Positions 1-8,373 of a stretch of 59,303 nucleotides of DNA are shown here, in pieces (position 1 is the first letter of the stretch; each line of letters begins with the position of its first letter). The translations under genes were made by a program, and so were the position numbers. Below the pieces are notes generated by a model. That model did not search any database. It was not told the origin of the DNA and was given only the letters and a program-made list of their open reading frames with translations. The stretch is from contig NZ_SJCY01000016.1 of the NCBI RefSeq assembly GCF_004354365.1, forward strand, positions 1-59,303, given 5' to 3'. The stretch is from Pedobacter changchengzhani. GTDB taxonomy: Bacteria > Bacteroidota > Bacteroidia > Sphingobacteriales > Sphingobacteriaceae.

Positions 1-113
1 CTTGTTCGTCTCTACTTTGTTTCTTCCCGTTTCAATCTTGTTTTGTTCGCTCCGGTGACATCCGCCACACCAGCGTTTTTGTTTTTGTTTCCCACCCCTT
101 TCGGTTGAGAGTG

Positions 114-368
114 CAAAGGTAGAAAAATTTTTGTTATTTAAAAGAAAAAAATTTTATTTTTCCTTTTATTTTTCTTCAGCTTTTCACTTCTTTCCGTTCC
201 TTCCGGACAGGGTTGCAAAGGTAGCAGTTATTTTCACAACTCCTAATTTTATTTTGAAATAATTTAAAGCTTTCTCTCCACTCCCCTATATCCGTTTTCT
301 GTGCTCCAATTAATCAAAATCCAACTTTTCAACTTTCTGCCCTTCCTCCGAAGCGGAATGCAAAAGTA
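114..368 (-). promoter_or_regulatory. three tandem minus-strand promoter-like boxes
   Basis: Read on the minus strand there are three -7 boxes of the Bacteroidota type TAnnTTTG: TACCTTTG at 121-114, TACCTTTG at 223-216 and TACTTTTG at 368-361. Each is followed by CA and a similar short leader (purine-rich GGAAGG or GGAGG, then GAAAAG-rich DNA), so the promoter and leader look duplicated. All point off the left edge of the window. Stacked promoters of this kind fit a strongly expressed operon such as rRNA, but the gene itself is not in the window, so the target is inference. Confidence 0.5.
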
Positions 369-572
369 GAAAAATTATCCGTACATGCAAAACAGTCATG
401 GGCATTATTTTGGAACAAAGGCGCTAAAGCGCTGTAAAACAAAAAGAAAAAATTTATTGGCCATGGTGCGGAGTGGATGTTGATGCCACAGGCTGGGCGT
501 GGAAGGGTGGAATGGGGAATGTTGTGGCAGGTTTTACCGGGAATGTGGTTATAAAAAGCAGTTAGACCGCTT

Positions 573-1268
573 TTGATTATTGTTTGACCAAAAAATAGGT
601 GTGGTTATTTAACCATTAAGGAATTAAGAAAGTTAAGATGGGCCTTTTTGTTGTGAAGTTGATTATTGTTTAGCCTAAGAAATAAGTGTTGATTATTTAA
701 CCATTAAGGAATTAAGAAAGTTAAGGTGGATCATTTGGTTGTGAAGTTGATTACTGTATGACCTAAAAAATAAGCGTTGACTGTTTAACCATTAAGGAAT
801 TAAGAATGTTAAAATGGATCATTTGGTTGTGAAGTTGATTATTGTATAACCTAAGTGTTGATTGTTTAACCATTAAGGAATTAAGAAAGTTAAGATGGAT
901 CATTTGGTTGTGAAGTTGATTAATGTATAACCTAAAAATAAGCGTTAATTATTTAACCATTAAGGAATTAAGAATGTTAAAATGGATCATTTGGTTGTGA
1001 AGTTGATTATTGTTTAGCCTAAGAAATAGGTGTTGATTGTTTAACCATTAAGGAATTAAGAAAGTTAAGATGGACCTTTTTGTTGTGAAGTTGATTACTG
1101 TATAACCTAAATAATCGTTGATTGTTTAACCAATAAGGAATTAAGAAAGTTAAGATGGATCATTTGGTTGTGAAGTTGATTACTGTATGACCTAAAAAAT
1201 AAGCGTTGACTGTTTAACCATTAAGGCATTAAGAAAGTTAAGATGGACCTTTTGGTTGTGAAGTTGGT
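573..1268. repeat. tandem array of eight ~88-bp units
   Basis: The motif AACCATTAAGGAATTAAG starts at 611, 699, 787, 868, 955, 1043, 1128 and 1216, giving unit lengths of 81-88 bp. Each unit also carries a GTTGTGAAGTTGATTA block and a TAACCTAA-like block. Units are about 85-95% alike by eye and differ by small indels and by two alternating variants (GGACCTTTTTGTTG versus GGATCATTTGGTTG). There is no open frame through the array. It is a noncoding minisatellite; function unknown. Confidence 0.85.
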
Positions 1269-1439
1269 ATATGACAATGGTGAAGAAAAATTCCTACAAC
1301 TTCAGATTAGATTACCTAGTGCTTGCTTTGTGTATTTAGCGTCAATCTCATTTAGATAAGCTATCGGATATTCTAGGGTTTTTTCCATGTGAAGAAAATG
1401 CTGGAAAAACTGCGTTTTTTATACTTGCCGTTGTTTTTA

Positions 1440-1515
1440 AACCCGATCGCAACGGAAAACCCGCGGGGCGAGGAACGAGCACGTGGATTTGAAGTGAAGA
1501 GCGGGACTGCTGGAA
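1440..1515. other. GC-rich structured intergenic element
   Basis: An island of higher GC within AT-rich DNA. It begins with ACCCGATCGCAACGG, has a central CCCGCGGGGCGAGG block, and closes with AGAGCGGGACT, so the outer CCCG (1442-1445) can pair with CGGG (1502-1505). The format (ACCCGAT...CGGAAA, variable middle, AGCGGGA) resembles an element I have seen repeatedly between genes in Bacteroidota; I cannot name a family with certainty. Short ORFs overlapping it on both strands are not convincing. Confidence 0.35.
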
Positions 1516-1677
1516 TGGAAAAGCACAGAACTGATCGTTTTCAAAAACTCGCACCTAGTTGTTATACAATATAAGATGAAGCTCAATTTGAAAAGCTTTT
1601 ACCGTTTTTGTTTTGCATACCTATGTATGATAGTGTGGAATTGAAAACTATTGGGTTAAATGAGTGCGCCTTTTTAT

Positions 1678-1685
1678 TATCTTTG
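1678..1685 (+). promoter_or_regulatory. -7 box of glyQS (TATCTTTG)
   Basis: An exact TAnnTTTG match lies 7 nt before the ATG at 1693, with TTG at 1651 as the possible upstream element. The position implies transcription starting at or just before the start codon, and it argues against the upstream in-frame ATG at 1660, which would lie upstream of the -7 box. Confidence 0.6.
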
Positions 1686-1692
1686 TGCTATT

Positions 1693-3336
1693 ATGGCACA
1701 GAAGAATAACGACGAACAATTTAAGAATGTAATATCGCACGCTAAGGAATATGGTTTTGTGTTTCAAAGTAGCGAAATATATGACGGTTTAAGTGCCGTT
1801 TACGATTATGGCCAATTGGGTGCCGAGTTGAAGAATAATATCAAATCGTATTGGTGGAAAGCAATGGTGCAAATGCATGAAAACATTGTAGGCATTGACT
1901 CTGCAATTTTTATGCACCCGAAAATTTGGAAAGCAAGTGGGCATGTTGATGGTTTTAACGACCCGATGATTGATAATAAAGATTCGAATAAACGTTACCG
2001 TGCAGACCAATTACTGGAGAATAAGATTGATGAGCTATACTCGGAGGTTGCAGGTTTTAGTGATGAGAACAAAACTAAATTTGGAAACTTTAAAGCGGAA
2101 ATACTTGGTTTGAGTGATGAAGGACAGGCGAGTTGGATTCCGAATTTTATAGACAAGGAAGATATTTTAAATGAGGCTGAATACCCATTTGTTAATGAAG
2201 CAAGCTGGCGGTTTGTAAAGAAGGGTTTGGCGCTTGAGGTGGAGATGAACCTAGCACTGAAAGCGGAGGATTTGGGTAGATTGAAAGATTTAATTGTTGA
2301 TTATAAGGTTATATGTCCGATATCTAAAACATCAAACTGGACAGATGTGCGCCAATTTAACTTGATGTTTAGCACTCAGTTTGGTGCTATGGCAGAAGGA
2401 AGTGATGAGGTTTACCTTCGTCCGGAGACTGCGCAAGGTATTTTTGTTAACTTTTTGAACGTACAAAAATCGGGGCGGATGAAAATCCCATTCGGTATTG
2501 CGCAGATTGGTAAAGCTTTTAGAAATGAAGTGATTGCGCGTCAGTTTATTATGCGTATGCGTGAGTTTGAGCAAATGGAGATGCAATTTTTCGTTCGCCC
2601 GGGTGAGGATAAAAAATGGTTTGAGTATTGGAAGGAAGCACGTTTAAAATGGCATAAAGCGTTGGGAACACCAGATGACAAATACCGTTTCCACGATCAT
2701 GTTAAATTAGCACACTACGCCAATGCGGCAACTGATATTGAATTTGAATTCCCTTTTGGATTTAAAGAGGTTGAAGGTATTCACAGTAGAACTGATTTCG
2801 ATTTAACGCAACACCAAGAATTTTCGGGTAAGAAAATGCAATATTTCGATAACGATTTAAACGAAGACGGCAAACCTTACGGAAATTACGTGCCTTATGT
2901 TATTGAAACATCAATCGGTTTAGACCGCATGTTTTTATTAACCATGATTAATGCTTTTGAGGAACAAGATTTAAGTACTGATGATAAGCAAGATAGCCGC
3001 ACGTTATTGCGTTTACACCCTGCTTTAGCGCCATACAAAGTGGCTGTTTTTCCTTTAACTAAAAAAGATGGTTTACCAGAAAAAGCACGTGAAATTATGG
3101 ATACGCTGAAATTCGATTTCAATTGTATTTATGAGGAAAAAGACGCTATTGGTAAACGCTACCGCCGACAGGATGCAATTGGAACGCCATTTTGTTTAAC
3201 AATTGACCACCAAAGTTTGGAAGACAATACGGTTACGATTCGTCATCGTGATAGTATGGAACAGGAACGTGTGGCTATTGCAGATTTGAGCAGTATTATT
3301 GGCAAAGCCGTGAGCTGGAAAAATTTGTTAGCGTAG
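1693..3336 (+). CDS. glyQS: glycyl-tRNA synthetase, single-chain class II
   Basis: Charges tRNA-Gly with glycine in the cytoplasm; homodimeric class II enzyme of the archaeal/eukaryotic-like type used by Bacteroidota rather than the two-subunit GlyQ/GlyS type. Motif 2 is seen as AFRNEVIARQF followed by REFEQMEMQFF, and motif 3 as ETSIGLDRMF; the C-terminal anticodon-binding domain begins near LHPALAPYKVAVFPL. The frame is open from an ATG at 1660, but the second in-frame ATG at 1693 (MAQKNNDEQF) is preferred because the promoter -7 box lies between them. That gives 547 residues, slightly longer than many homologues. A strong hairpin terminator follows. Confidence 0.95.
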   Translation: MAQKNNDEQFKNVISHAKEYGFVFQSSEIYDGLSAVYDYGQLGAELKNNIKSYWWKAMVQMHENIVGIDSAIFMHPKIWKASGHVDGFNDPMIDNKDSNKRYRADQLLENKIDELYSEVAGFSDENKTKFGNFKAEILGLSDEGQASWIPNFIDKEDILNEAEYPFVNEASWRFVKKGLALEVEMNLALKAEDLGRLKDLIVDYKVICPISKTSNWTDVRQFNLMFSTQFGAMAEGSDEVYLRPETAQGIFVNFLNVQKSGRMKIPFGIAQIGKAFRNEVIARQFIMRMREFEQMEMQFFVRPGEDKKWFEYWKEARLKWHKALGTPDDKYRFHDHVKLAHYANAATDIEFEFPFGFKEVEGIHSRTDFDLTQHQEFSGKKMQYFDNDLNEDGKPYGNYVPYVIETSIGLDRMFLLTMINAFEEQDLSTDDKQDSRTLLRLHPALAPYKVAVFPLTKKDGLPEKAREIMDTLKFDFNCIYEEKDAIGKRYRRQDAIGTPFCLTIDHQSLEDNTVTIRHRDSMEQERVAIADLSSIIGKAVSWKNLLA

Positions 3337-3376
3337 TTTTTTAGTAAAAACGAAATTTTGGCATACAATATAATAT

Positions 3377-3407
3377 AGCCGTGGGGGTTAAGCCTGCGGC
3401 TTTTTTA
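3377..3407 (+). terminator. intrinsic terminator of glyQS
   Basis: Stem AGCCGTGGG (3377-3385) pairs with CCTGCGGCT (3393-3401) using two G-T wobbles, with a 7-nt loop and a run of T residues directly after it. Confidence 0.75.
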
Positions 3408-3525
3408 TTGCGTTATATTTTAAGGATGATGCGCTGTGGCAAACAAATAGAATAGTTGCTATTATTAAATTTTTGAGGGGTAAAAATAAAACCGTTTAAA
3501 CGGCGTTATCAACGAAACCACTTAA

Positions 3526-4215
3526 ATGCATCGCGTAATTTTTTCTGTGTTGTTAATCTTCTTGTGTGCAGGTACCGCCTTTGCACAAGACTGGACAGCT
3601 GCTGAATTTAAAAAAGCAGATACAGGAGAATTTGTATCCTATCTTACGGACGATGAAAAAGATGTGATTTTCTATATGAATCTTATTCGCCTGGATGGAG
3701 ACAAATTCTTTAACACCTATATTCAGGATTATGTTACTGCATATAATGAAAGTGTAAAACGTTACCGTAATTATAATCAGCTAAAAATTACATTAGACAA
3801 TAGTTATTACAAATCTTTAAGAACACATTTACAACGTGTAAAAAATTTCCCTTTATTCTTTCCTGATGAAAAATTAACACGCGCGAGTAGAAACCATGCA
3901 ATAGATTTAAAAATACATAACATAGATACACACGAAGGCAGTAATGGCGATTCGTTTGCGAAAAGATTGTCGAAGTATTTTCCCAATAAAGTGGTGAGCG
4001 AAAATATAGATTTTGGATATAATAAAGGCTTAGATATCGTTTGTCACCTATTATTAGATTGTGGTGTGCCTTCACTCGGGCATAGATATACGATATTGGA
4101 TCAAAAATACAATCTTAATCTTGTTGGTGTAAATATTCAATCTCATCCATCAAATAAGTATTGCACTGTAATCGATTTTGTTGCACAACCTACTTATTTC
4201 TCAAACAATAAATAA
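3526..4215 (+). CDS. secreted CAP (SCP/PR-1) domain protein
   Basis: A 229-residue exported protein. The start MHRVIFSVLLIFLCAGTAFA is a clear signal peptide cleaved near AFA-QDW. The C-terminal half has CAP-family features: NHAIDLKIHNIDTHEGSNG with the conserved His and Glu, SENIDFG, then PSLGHRYTIL with a His, and a closing VGVNI strand. CAP proteins in bacteria are secreted and mostly of unknown activity. The preceding ~110 residues are helical and not recognised. The gene stands alone; a perfect 12-bp palindrome CCGTTTAAACGG lies 22 bp before the start. Family assignment is fairly secure, function unknown. Confidence 0.75.
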   Translation: MHRVIFSVLLIFLCAGTAFAQDWTAAEFKKADTGEFVSYLTDDEKDVIFYMNLIRLDGDKFFNTYIQDYVTAYNESVKRYRNYNQLKITLDNSYYKSLRTHLQRVKNFPLFFPDEKLTRASRNHAIDLKIHNIDTHEGSNGDSFAKRLSKYFPNKVVSENIDFGYNKGLDIVCHLLLDCGVPSLGHRYTILDQKYNLNLVGVNIQSHPSNKYCTVIDFVAQPTYFSNNK

Positions 4216-4347
4216 AAGTTTTTGACGGAATCTGAACCGGATAATGGGTTAAATGAGCAAAAACCCCTTATTTTAATGCCAAACTACCGACGGAAATTGA
4301 ATCTGCGATTCGTTTTTATGGACACATCTACTATTTAAAAATTAATT

Positions 4348-4355
4348 TACCTTTG
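4348..4355 (+). promoter_or_regulatory. -7 box (TACCTTTG) of the GtrA-like gene
   Basis: Exact TAnnTTTG match followed by GCA, 23 nt before the ATG at 4379. Confidence 0.55.
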
Positions 4356-4378
4356 CAGCTTGCAACCACCAAATTACA

Positions 4379-4891
4379 ATGCGCAAACTGATATTAGCGA
4401 TTATAGATTTTTTTCACCCACCTTTTAGAGGATATATTTCTTTACATAATTTTAGGTATTTGGCAACGGGTGGTGGCACACTGCTATTGGGTATTTTGAG
4501 CTACTATTTTGCTTACTTTTTCATTTTTAAAACTGCCGAAGTAAATTTTGGCGTAATTGTGTTGCAAAGAGAAACAGCTTCGTTATTGGTAGATTATTGT
4601 GTGGCCATTCCTACTAGTTTTTTGCTAAACAAGTACATTATTTTTACGCACAGCGAATTAAAAGGACGGGTGCAACTTTTTAGGTTTCTAAATTTACAGT
4701 TTATTAATATTTTAGCAAATTATGTGCTGTTAAAGTTTTTGTTAGAACTATTGCGAGATTACCCAACGCTGGCGATGCTTTCTAGAATTGCTGTTTCGGT
4801 TTTAATGGCACTTTTTAGCTACCTCTACCAACATTATTTTACGTTTAGCGTAAAAAAGATTGGCGAAAAAGCTAAAAAAAACAAACATTAA
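4379..4891 (+). CDS. GtrA-family integral membrane protein
   Basis: A 170-residue protein with four predicted membrane segments (about residues 28-50, 66-84, 101-125 and 133-153) and a basic C-terminal tail. The start near FRYLATGGG and the SFLLNKYIIF segment after a polar loop match the GtrA/DPMS-like family, whose members take part in moving polyprenyl-linked sugars across the inner membrane or associate with glycosyltransferases. No glycosyltransferase gene is adjacent, so the substrate cannot be inferred. The stop codon overlaps a short hairpin. Confidence 0.75.
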   Translation: MRKLILAIIDFFHPPFRGYISLHNFRYLATGGGTLLLGILSYYFAYFFIFKTAEVNFGVIVLQRETASLLVDYCVAIPTSFLLNKYIIFTHSELKGRVQLFRFLNLQFINILANYVLLKFLLELLRDYPTLAMLSRIAVSVLMALFSYLYQHYFTFSVKKIGEKAKKNKH

Positions 4892-4930
4892 CTTGCATAA
4901 CGAAGCAAGTGCATTATAGCTTTTTTTTTT
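4891..4930 (+). terminator. possible terminator after the GtrA-like gene
   Basis: ACTTGC (4891-4896) and GCAAGT (4905-4910) form a 6-bp stem, and a 12-nt T run begins at 4921. There are ten bases between stem and T run, so it is only a fair candidate. Confidence 0.4.
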
Positions 4931-5269
4931 AAAGGTCAAGCTTAAATACTGCGTTTTATGAACAAGCTTTTGTTTATAAACGGGATGGTAGCGATATCCT
5001 TTTAATGCATTAAATTTAATATCGTTACTGGCTAAGCTATGAAACACTTTCGTTGTTGTTATTACTACCCGAAGTTTTAAAAGATTTAGCGAACAGCCCG
5101 ACTGAAGTTTCCGAAGAACCACTGCCGTACTTTTTCTACTAAATTAGCGCAAAATAGGACGTGAATTATTTATTTATTACGATAACCTGTTAATTTTAAA
5201 CGGTACTTTTTTGTTAACGCAAAAGCTACACCATAACTTAGTGGCCGACCAACTTATTTTCATTTTTGT
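4931..5269. other. gene-free spacer before phhA
   Basis: About 340 bp with no convincing frame; all three forward frames contain stops. A minus-strand frame running across the GtrA-like gene end (4802-5122) has no recognisable domain and is judged a shadow. CATTTTTG at 5261-5268, one mismatch from TAnnTTTG, ends 1 nt before the phhA start codon. Confidence 0.5.
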
Positions 5270-7051
5270 ATGAGCAATTTAAACCATTTTAATAATGTAC
5301 AGGTGGCAAAATTGCCCAATCATTTGAAGCAATTTATTGTCGATCAAGATTATGAAAAATACACGCCTGTAGATCAAGCGGTGTGGCGATACGTAATGCG
5401 CCAAAATTATAGTTATTTAAAAAATGTTGCTTACTACCCATATATTAAGGGTTTGCACCGTGCGGGATTAAGCATTGAGCACATTCCGGATTTGCAAACC
5501 ATGAACGATAATTTAGGAAAAATTGGATGGGGAGCTGTTACTGTTGATGGTTTTATTCCGCCGGCAGCTTTTATGGAATACCAAGCATACCAAGTTTTGG
5601 TTATTGCAGCCGACATTCGCCAAATAAACCATATTGAATATACGCCAGCGCCAGATATTATACATGAAAGTGCTGGCCACGCCCCCATTATTGCAGATGC
5701 AGATTATAACAATTACTTAAGCTATTTTGGTTCTATAGGTGCGAAGGCGATGTTTTCGGCTAAAGATTTTGAACTTTATGAAGCCATTAGAAAACTCTCT
5801 ATTTTAAAAGAAGCTATTGAAGCTGATGAGGTGCAAATAGCGAAAGCCGAGCGCGCGTTGAGGTATTTAAACGAGAATATGGGGGAACCATCTGAGATGG
5901 CTTTGCTTGGCCGTTTGCATTGGTGGACTGTAGAATACGGACTGATTGGTACTTTAGAAGACCCGAAAATTTATGGCGCTGGGTTACTTTCTTCGATTGG
6001 TGAAAGTGCAAGTTGTATGCAAGCAAATGTGGCGAAATTGTGGTACAATATAGATACGATAAACTATCCGTACGACATTACGAAACCTCAACCACAACTT
6101 TTTGTTACACCAAACTTTCAAAACCTTATTGATGTTTTAGAAACCTTTGCAAATACCATGGCATTTAGGCGTGGCGGAACAGAAAGTGTTATGAAGGCAA
6201 TTGCATGCAAAAATGTGGCCACGGCAGTTTATAGTTCTGGCCTGCAGGTAAGCGGTATTTTTACAGATATGGGCATTGATGAAAAAGATGAGATAACGTT
6301 TATCAAAACTACTGGTCCATCGGCCTTCGCAATTAACAACAAGCAATTACAAGGACATGGAAAAGATTATCACGCTACAGGATTTTCATCGCCAGTTGGT
6401 AAGTTAAAGAATGCAAATAAGGCGTTAGAAAATTACACCGAATTGGATTTAAAAGCAATTGGGCTAATAATTGGGGAGCACGTTAAGCTTGAATTTGAAA
6501 GTGGGATTAAAGTGAGCGGAAGCGTAAAATCCATTTTGATTTCGCTTGGGAAATTGATTTTGATTGCCTTAGAGGATTGCATCGTTATTGAGCGTAACGG
6601 CAACATTCTTTTTAAACCCGAATGGGGAATTTACGACATGGCCATTGGCGAAAAAATTGCTTCTGTTTTTAATGGCGCAGCAGATAAAGATGCTTATGAA
6701 GAGATTACGCTAATTAGTGGCGAAAAAACACGCCAAATAAAATACGATAAAGCGCAAATTGCACTGCACCAATTATATAAAACAGTGCGGGAAATTAGAG
6801 AAAAAGGAGATAGATTGAATGAACTTAGCGCTATTTTTAAAACGTTAAAAACTAACTTTAGGCAGGATTGGCTTTGTGCTTTAGAAATTTTAGAAATCGT
6901 CTTTCATAAAGAAATCTATTACGAATTAGAAAAAGAAATTTTAGATTATTTAGAGATTAAGGCAGGCAGAGTAGCAGAAGTTAGCAAATTGATTAGTGAT
7001 GGATTATACGTAATTAAAAATCCGGTTAGCCAATTAGCCACCAATGATTAA
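5270..7051 (+). CDS. phhA: aromatic amino acid (phenylalanine) hydroxylase with long C-terminal extension
   Basis: Pterin-dependent non-heme iron monooxygenase, expected to convert phenylalanine to tyrosine and feed the degradation genes nearby. The catalytic domain occupies about residues 30-340. The iron site is visible as PDIIHESAGHAP (two His, about residues 129-137), with the Glu expected near WWTVEYGLIG. Bacterial homologues are usually 260-300 residues; this one has 593, with a further ~250 residues after the catalytic domain that I do not recognise. It is not the N-terminal ACT domain of animal enzymes. An SDR gene follows after 39 bp. Assignment is firm for the family, good for the substrate. 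Confidence 0.88.
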   Translation: MSNLNHFNNVQVAKLPNHLKQFIVDQDYEKYTPVDQAVWRYVMRQNYSYLKNVAYYPYIKGLHRAGLSIEHIPDLQTMNDNLGKIGWGAVTVDGFIPPAAFMEYQAYQVLVIAADIRQINHIEYTPAPDIIHESAGHAPIIADADYNNYLSYFGSIGAKAMFSAKDFELYEAIRKLSILKEAIEADEVQIAKAERALRYLNENMGEPSEMALLGRLHWWTVEYGLIGTLEDPKIYGAGLLSSIGESASCMQANVAKLWYNIDTINYPYDITKPQPQLFVTPNFQNLIDVLETFANTMAFRRGGTESVMKAIACKNVATAVYSSGLQVSGIFTDMGIDEKDEITFIKTTGPSAFAINNKQLQGHGKDYHATGFSSPVGKLKNANKALENYTELDLKAIGLIIGEHVKLEFESGIKVSGSVKSILISLGKLILIALEDCIVIERNGNILFKPEWGIYDMAIGEKIASVFNGAADKDAYEEITLISGEKTRQIKYDKAQIALHQLYKTVREIREKGDRLNELSAIFKTLKTNFRQDWLCALEILEIVFHKEIYYELEKEILDYLEIKAGRVAEVSKLISDGLYVIKNPVSQLATND

Positions 7052-7090
7052 GTTTGAGCAGAAAAACACAACCAATAGAAAATTAATAGG

Positions 7091-7792
7091 ATGAACATTA
7101 TAATTACAGGAGCAAGCAGTGGAATAGGCTTCGAAACTGCATTAGAACTAAGTTTACACACAGGAAATAAAATTGTGGCAATTGCCCGATCTGCAAATAA
7201 ACTTAGGAAACTTTTAGAAATTGCGAAGGGAATTAACCCCGATTGCACCATATTACCGGTAGAGTTTGATTTAGTGAACGATGATTACAATGTTTTAGTT
7301 CCGTTTTTGAAAGAGCGCTTGGGCACGGTCGATATTTTAATTAACAATGCTGGGGCTTTAATTAATAAACCATTTTTAGAAACTACTGAACAAGATTTAG
7401 GCGAAATGTTACAGACCAATGTAGTTTCGCACTTTAAAATGATTAAGCATATTTTACCATTGATGCAGGCAGGTAGCCATGTTGTAAATGTTGGCAGCAT
7501 GGGTGGCTTTCAAGGTAGTGTGAAGTTTCCGGGCTTGGCGGCATATTCTGCCAGCAAAGCTGCATTGCATATTCTAACAGAGTGTTTGGCACTTGAATTG
7601 GCCGAAACAGGCATTAAGTTTAATTGTTTGGCACTGGGTTCGGCACAAACAGAAATGTTAGAAACAGCATTTCCAGGCTATCAAAGTCCGGTTTTGGCAT
7701 TTGAAATGGGTAAGTATATTGCCGATTTTGCAAAAACAGGGCACAAGTTCTTTAATGGGAAAGTTTTACCTGTTGCAGTAACCACGCCATAA
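7091..7792 (+). CDS. short-chain dehydrogenase/reductase following phhA
   Basis: A 233-residue classical SDR: the cofactor motif is ITGASSGIG (residues 5-13), followed by NNAGA and the catalytic YSASK (Ser-Tyr-Lys triad, Ser in VGSMGG). Substrate cannot be read from the sequence. The position 39 bp after the pterin-dependent hydroxylase, on the same strand, suggests a role in regenerating or making the pterin cofactor, as dihydropteridine reductase and sepiapterin reductase both belong to this superfamily; that is inference. A general oxidoreductase is the alternative. Confidence 0.85.
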   Translation: MNIIITGASSGIGFETALELSLHTGNKIVAIARSANKLRKLLEIAKGINPDCTILPVEFDLVNDDYNVLVPFLKERLGTVDILINNAGALINKPFLETTEQDLGEMLQTNVVSHFKMIKHILPLMQAGSHVVNVGSMGGFQGSVKFPGLAAYSASKAALHILTECLALELAETGIKFNCLALGSAQTEMLETAFPGYQSPVLAFEMGKYIADFAKTGHKFFNGKVLPVAVTTP

Positions 7793-7858
7793 TTTAATAT
7801 TGATTATTGGAAAATTATCCTTTACTTCGTGAAAATTGTAAACTAAAAATCAGAAATT

Positions 7859-8269
7859 ATGGAACAAAACAATCCTTTTAACACCAATCCTAACTCAAAT
7901 CCAAACCCAAACCAAATTACAACAGATAACGGTAAAACCGCGGGTATTATCAGTTATTTTACCATTATTGGGTGGTTAATTGCATATTTTGCTATGCATA
8001 AGGATAACCGCACCGAATTAGGTAGTTTCCAGCTTAGACAAACTTTGCTTTTTAACATAGCTGCAATTGTTATAGGTTGGGGATTAGGATTCGTTTTAGG
8101 CATCGCTGTTATGGCTACCGGTATTTACTCATTAGTTTATTTGTTGTATATCGTTCAGATTGGAATGTTCGTAATTTGGATAGTTGGACTTATAGGCGCT
8201 ATTAATGGCGAGAAAAAACCAATGCCTTTAATTGGCGAAATGGCACAAACTACATTTTCGAGTATATAA
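7859..8269 (+). CDS. DUF4870-type small membrane protein
   Basis: A 136-residue protein with an Asn/Pro-rich N-terminus (NPFNTNPNSNPNPN) and three or four membrane segments. KTAGIISYFTIIGWLIAYF, FQLRQTLLFN and the closing GLIGAINGEKKPMPLIGE match the DUF4870/Tic20-like family, whose function is unknown. It is followed by an intrinsic terminator and is probably monocistronic. Confidence 0.8.
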   Translation: MEQNNPFNTNPNSNPNPNQITTDNGKTAGIISYFTIIGWLIAYFAMHKDNRTELGSFQLRQTLLFNIAAIVIGWGLGFVLGIAVMATGIYSLVYLLYIVQIGMFVIWIVGLIGAINGEKKPMPLIGEMAQTTFSSI

Positions 8270-8283
8270 AAATTTTTTATGAG

Positions 8284-8313
8284 CAGGAAAGAATATATTT
8301 TCTTTCCTGTTTT
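8284..8313 (+). terminator. intrinsic terminator of the DUF4870 gene
   Basis: Perfect 10-bp stem CAGGAAAGAA (8284-8293) with TTCTTTCCTG (8300-8309), 6-nt loop, then TTTTATTAATTTTT. Confidence 0.8.
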
Positions 8314-8355
8314 ATTAATTTTTCAATCCTTTTTACCGACTAAAAAATATTTTCA

Positions 8356-8363
8356 TATATTTG
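8356..8363 (+). promoter_or_regulatory. -7 box (TATATTTG) of the NlpC/P60 gene
   Basis: Exact TAnnTTTG match followed by GCA, 10 nt before the ATG at 8374. Confidence 0.55.
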
Positions 8364-8373
8364 GCACAAGCCT

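Noticed and set aside
573..1268. CRISPR-like array
   Set aside because: Whole ~88-bp units are conserved, with no unique spacers between short repeats, and no cas gene is nearby. It is a minisatellite.
1348..1574. 60-70-codon frames on both strands over the GC-rich element
   Set aside because: Composition reflects the element; no conserved motif, start context or neighbour.
1660..1692. Upstream ATG of glyQS
   Set aside because: The exact -7 box TATCTTTG lies between this ATG and the next, so transcription starts after it.
4802..5122. 106-codon minus-strand frame
   Set aside because: Runs antisense into the GtrA-like gene, no domain, no promoter; judged a shadow.
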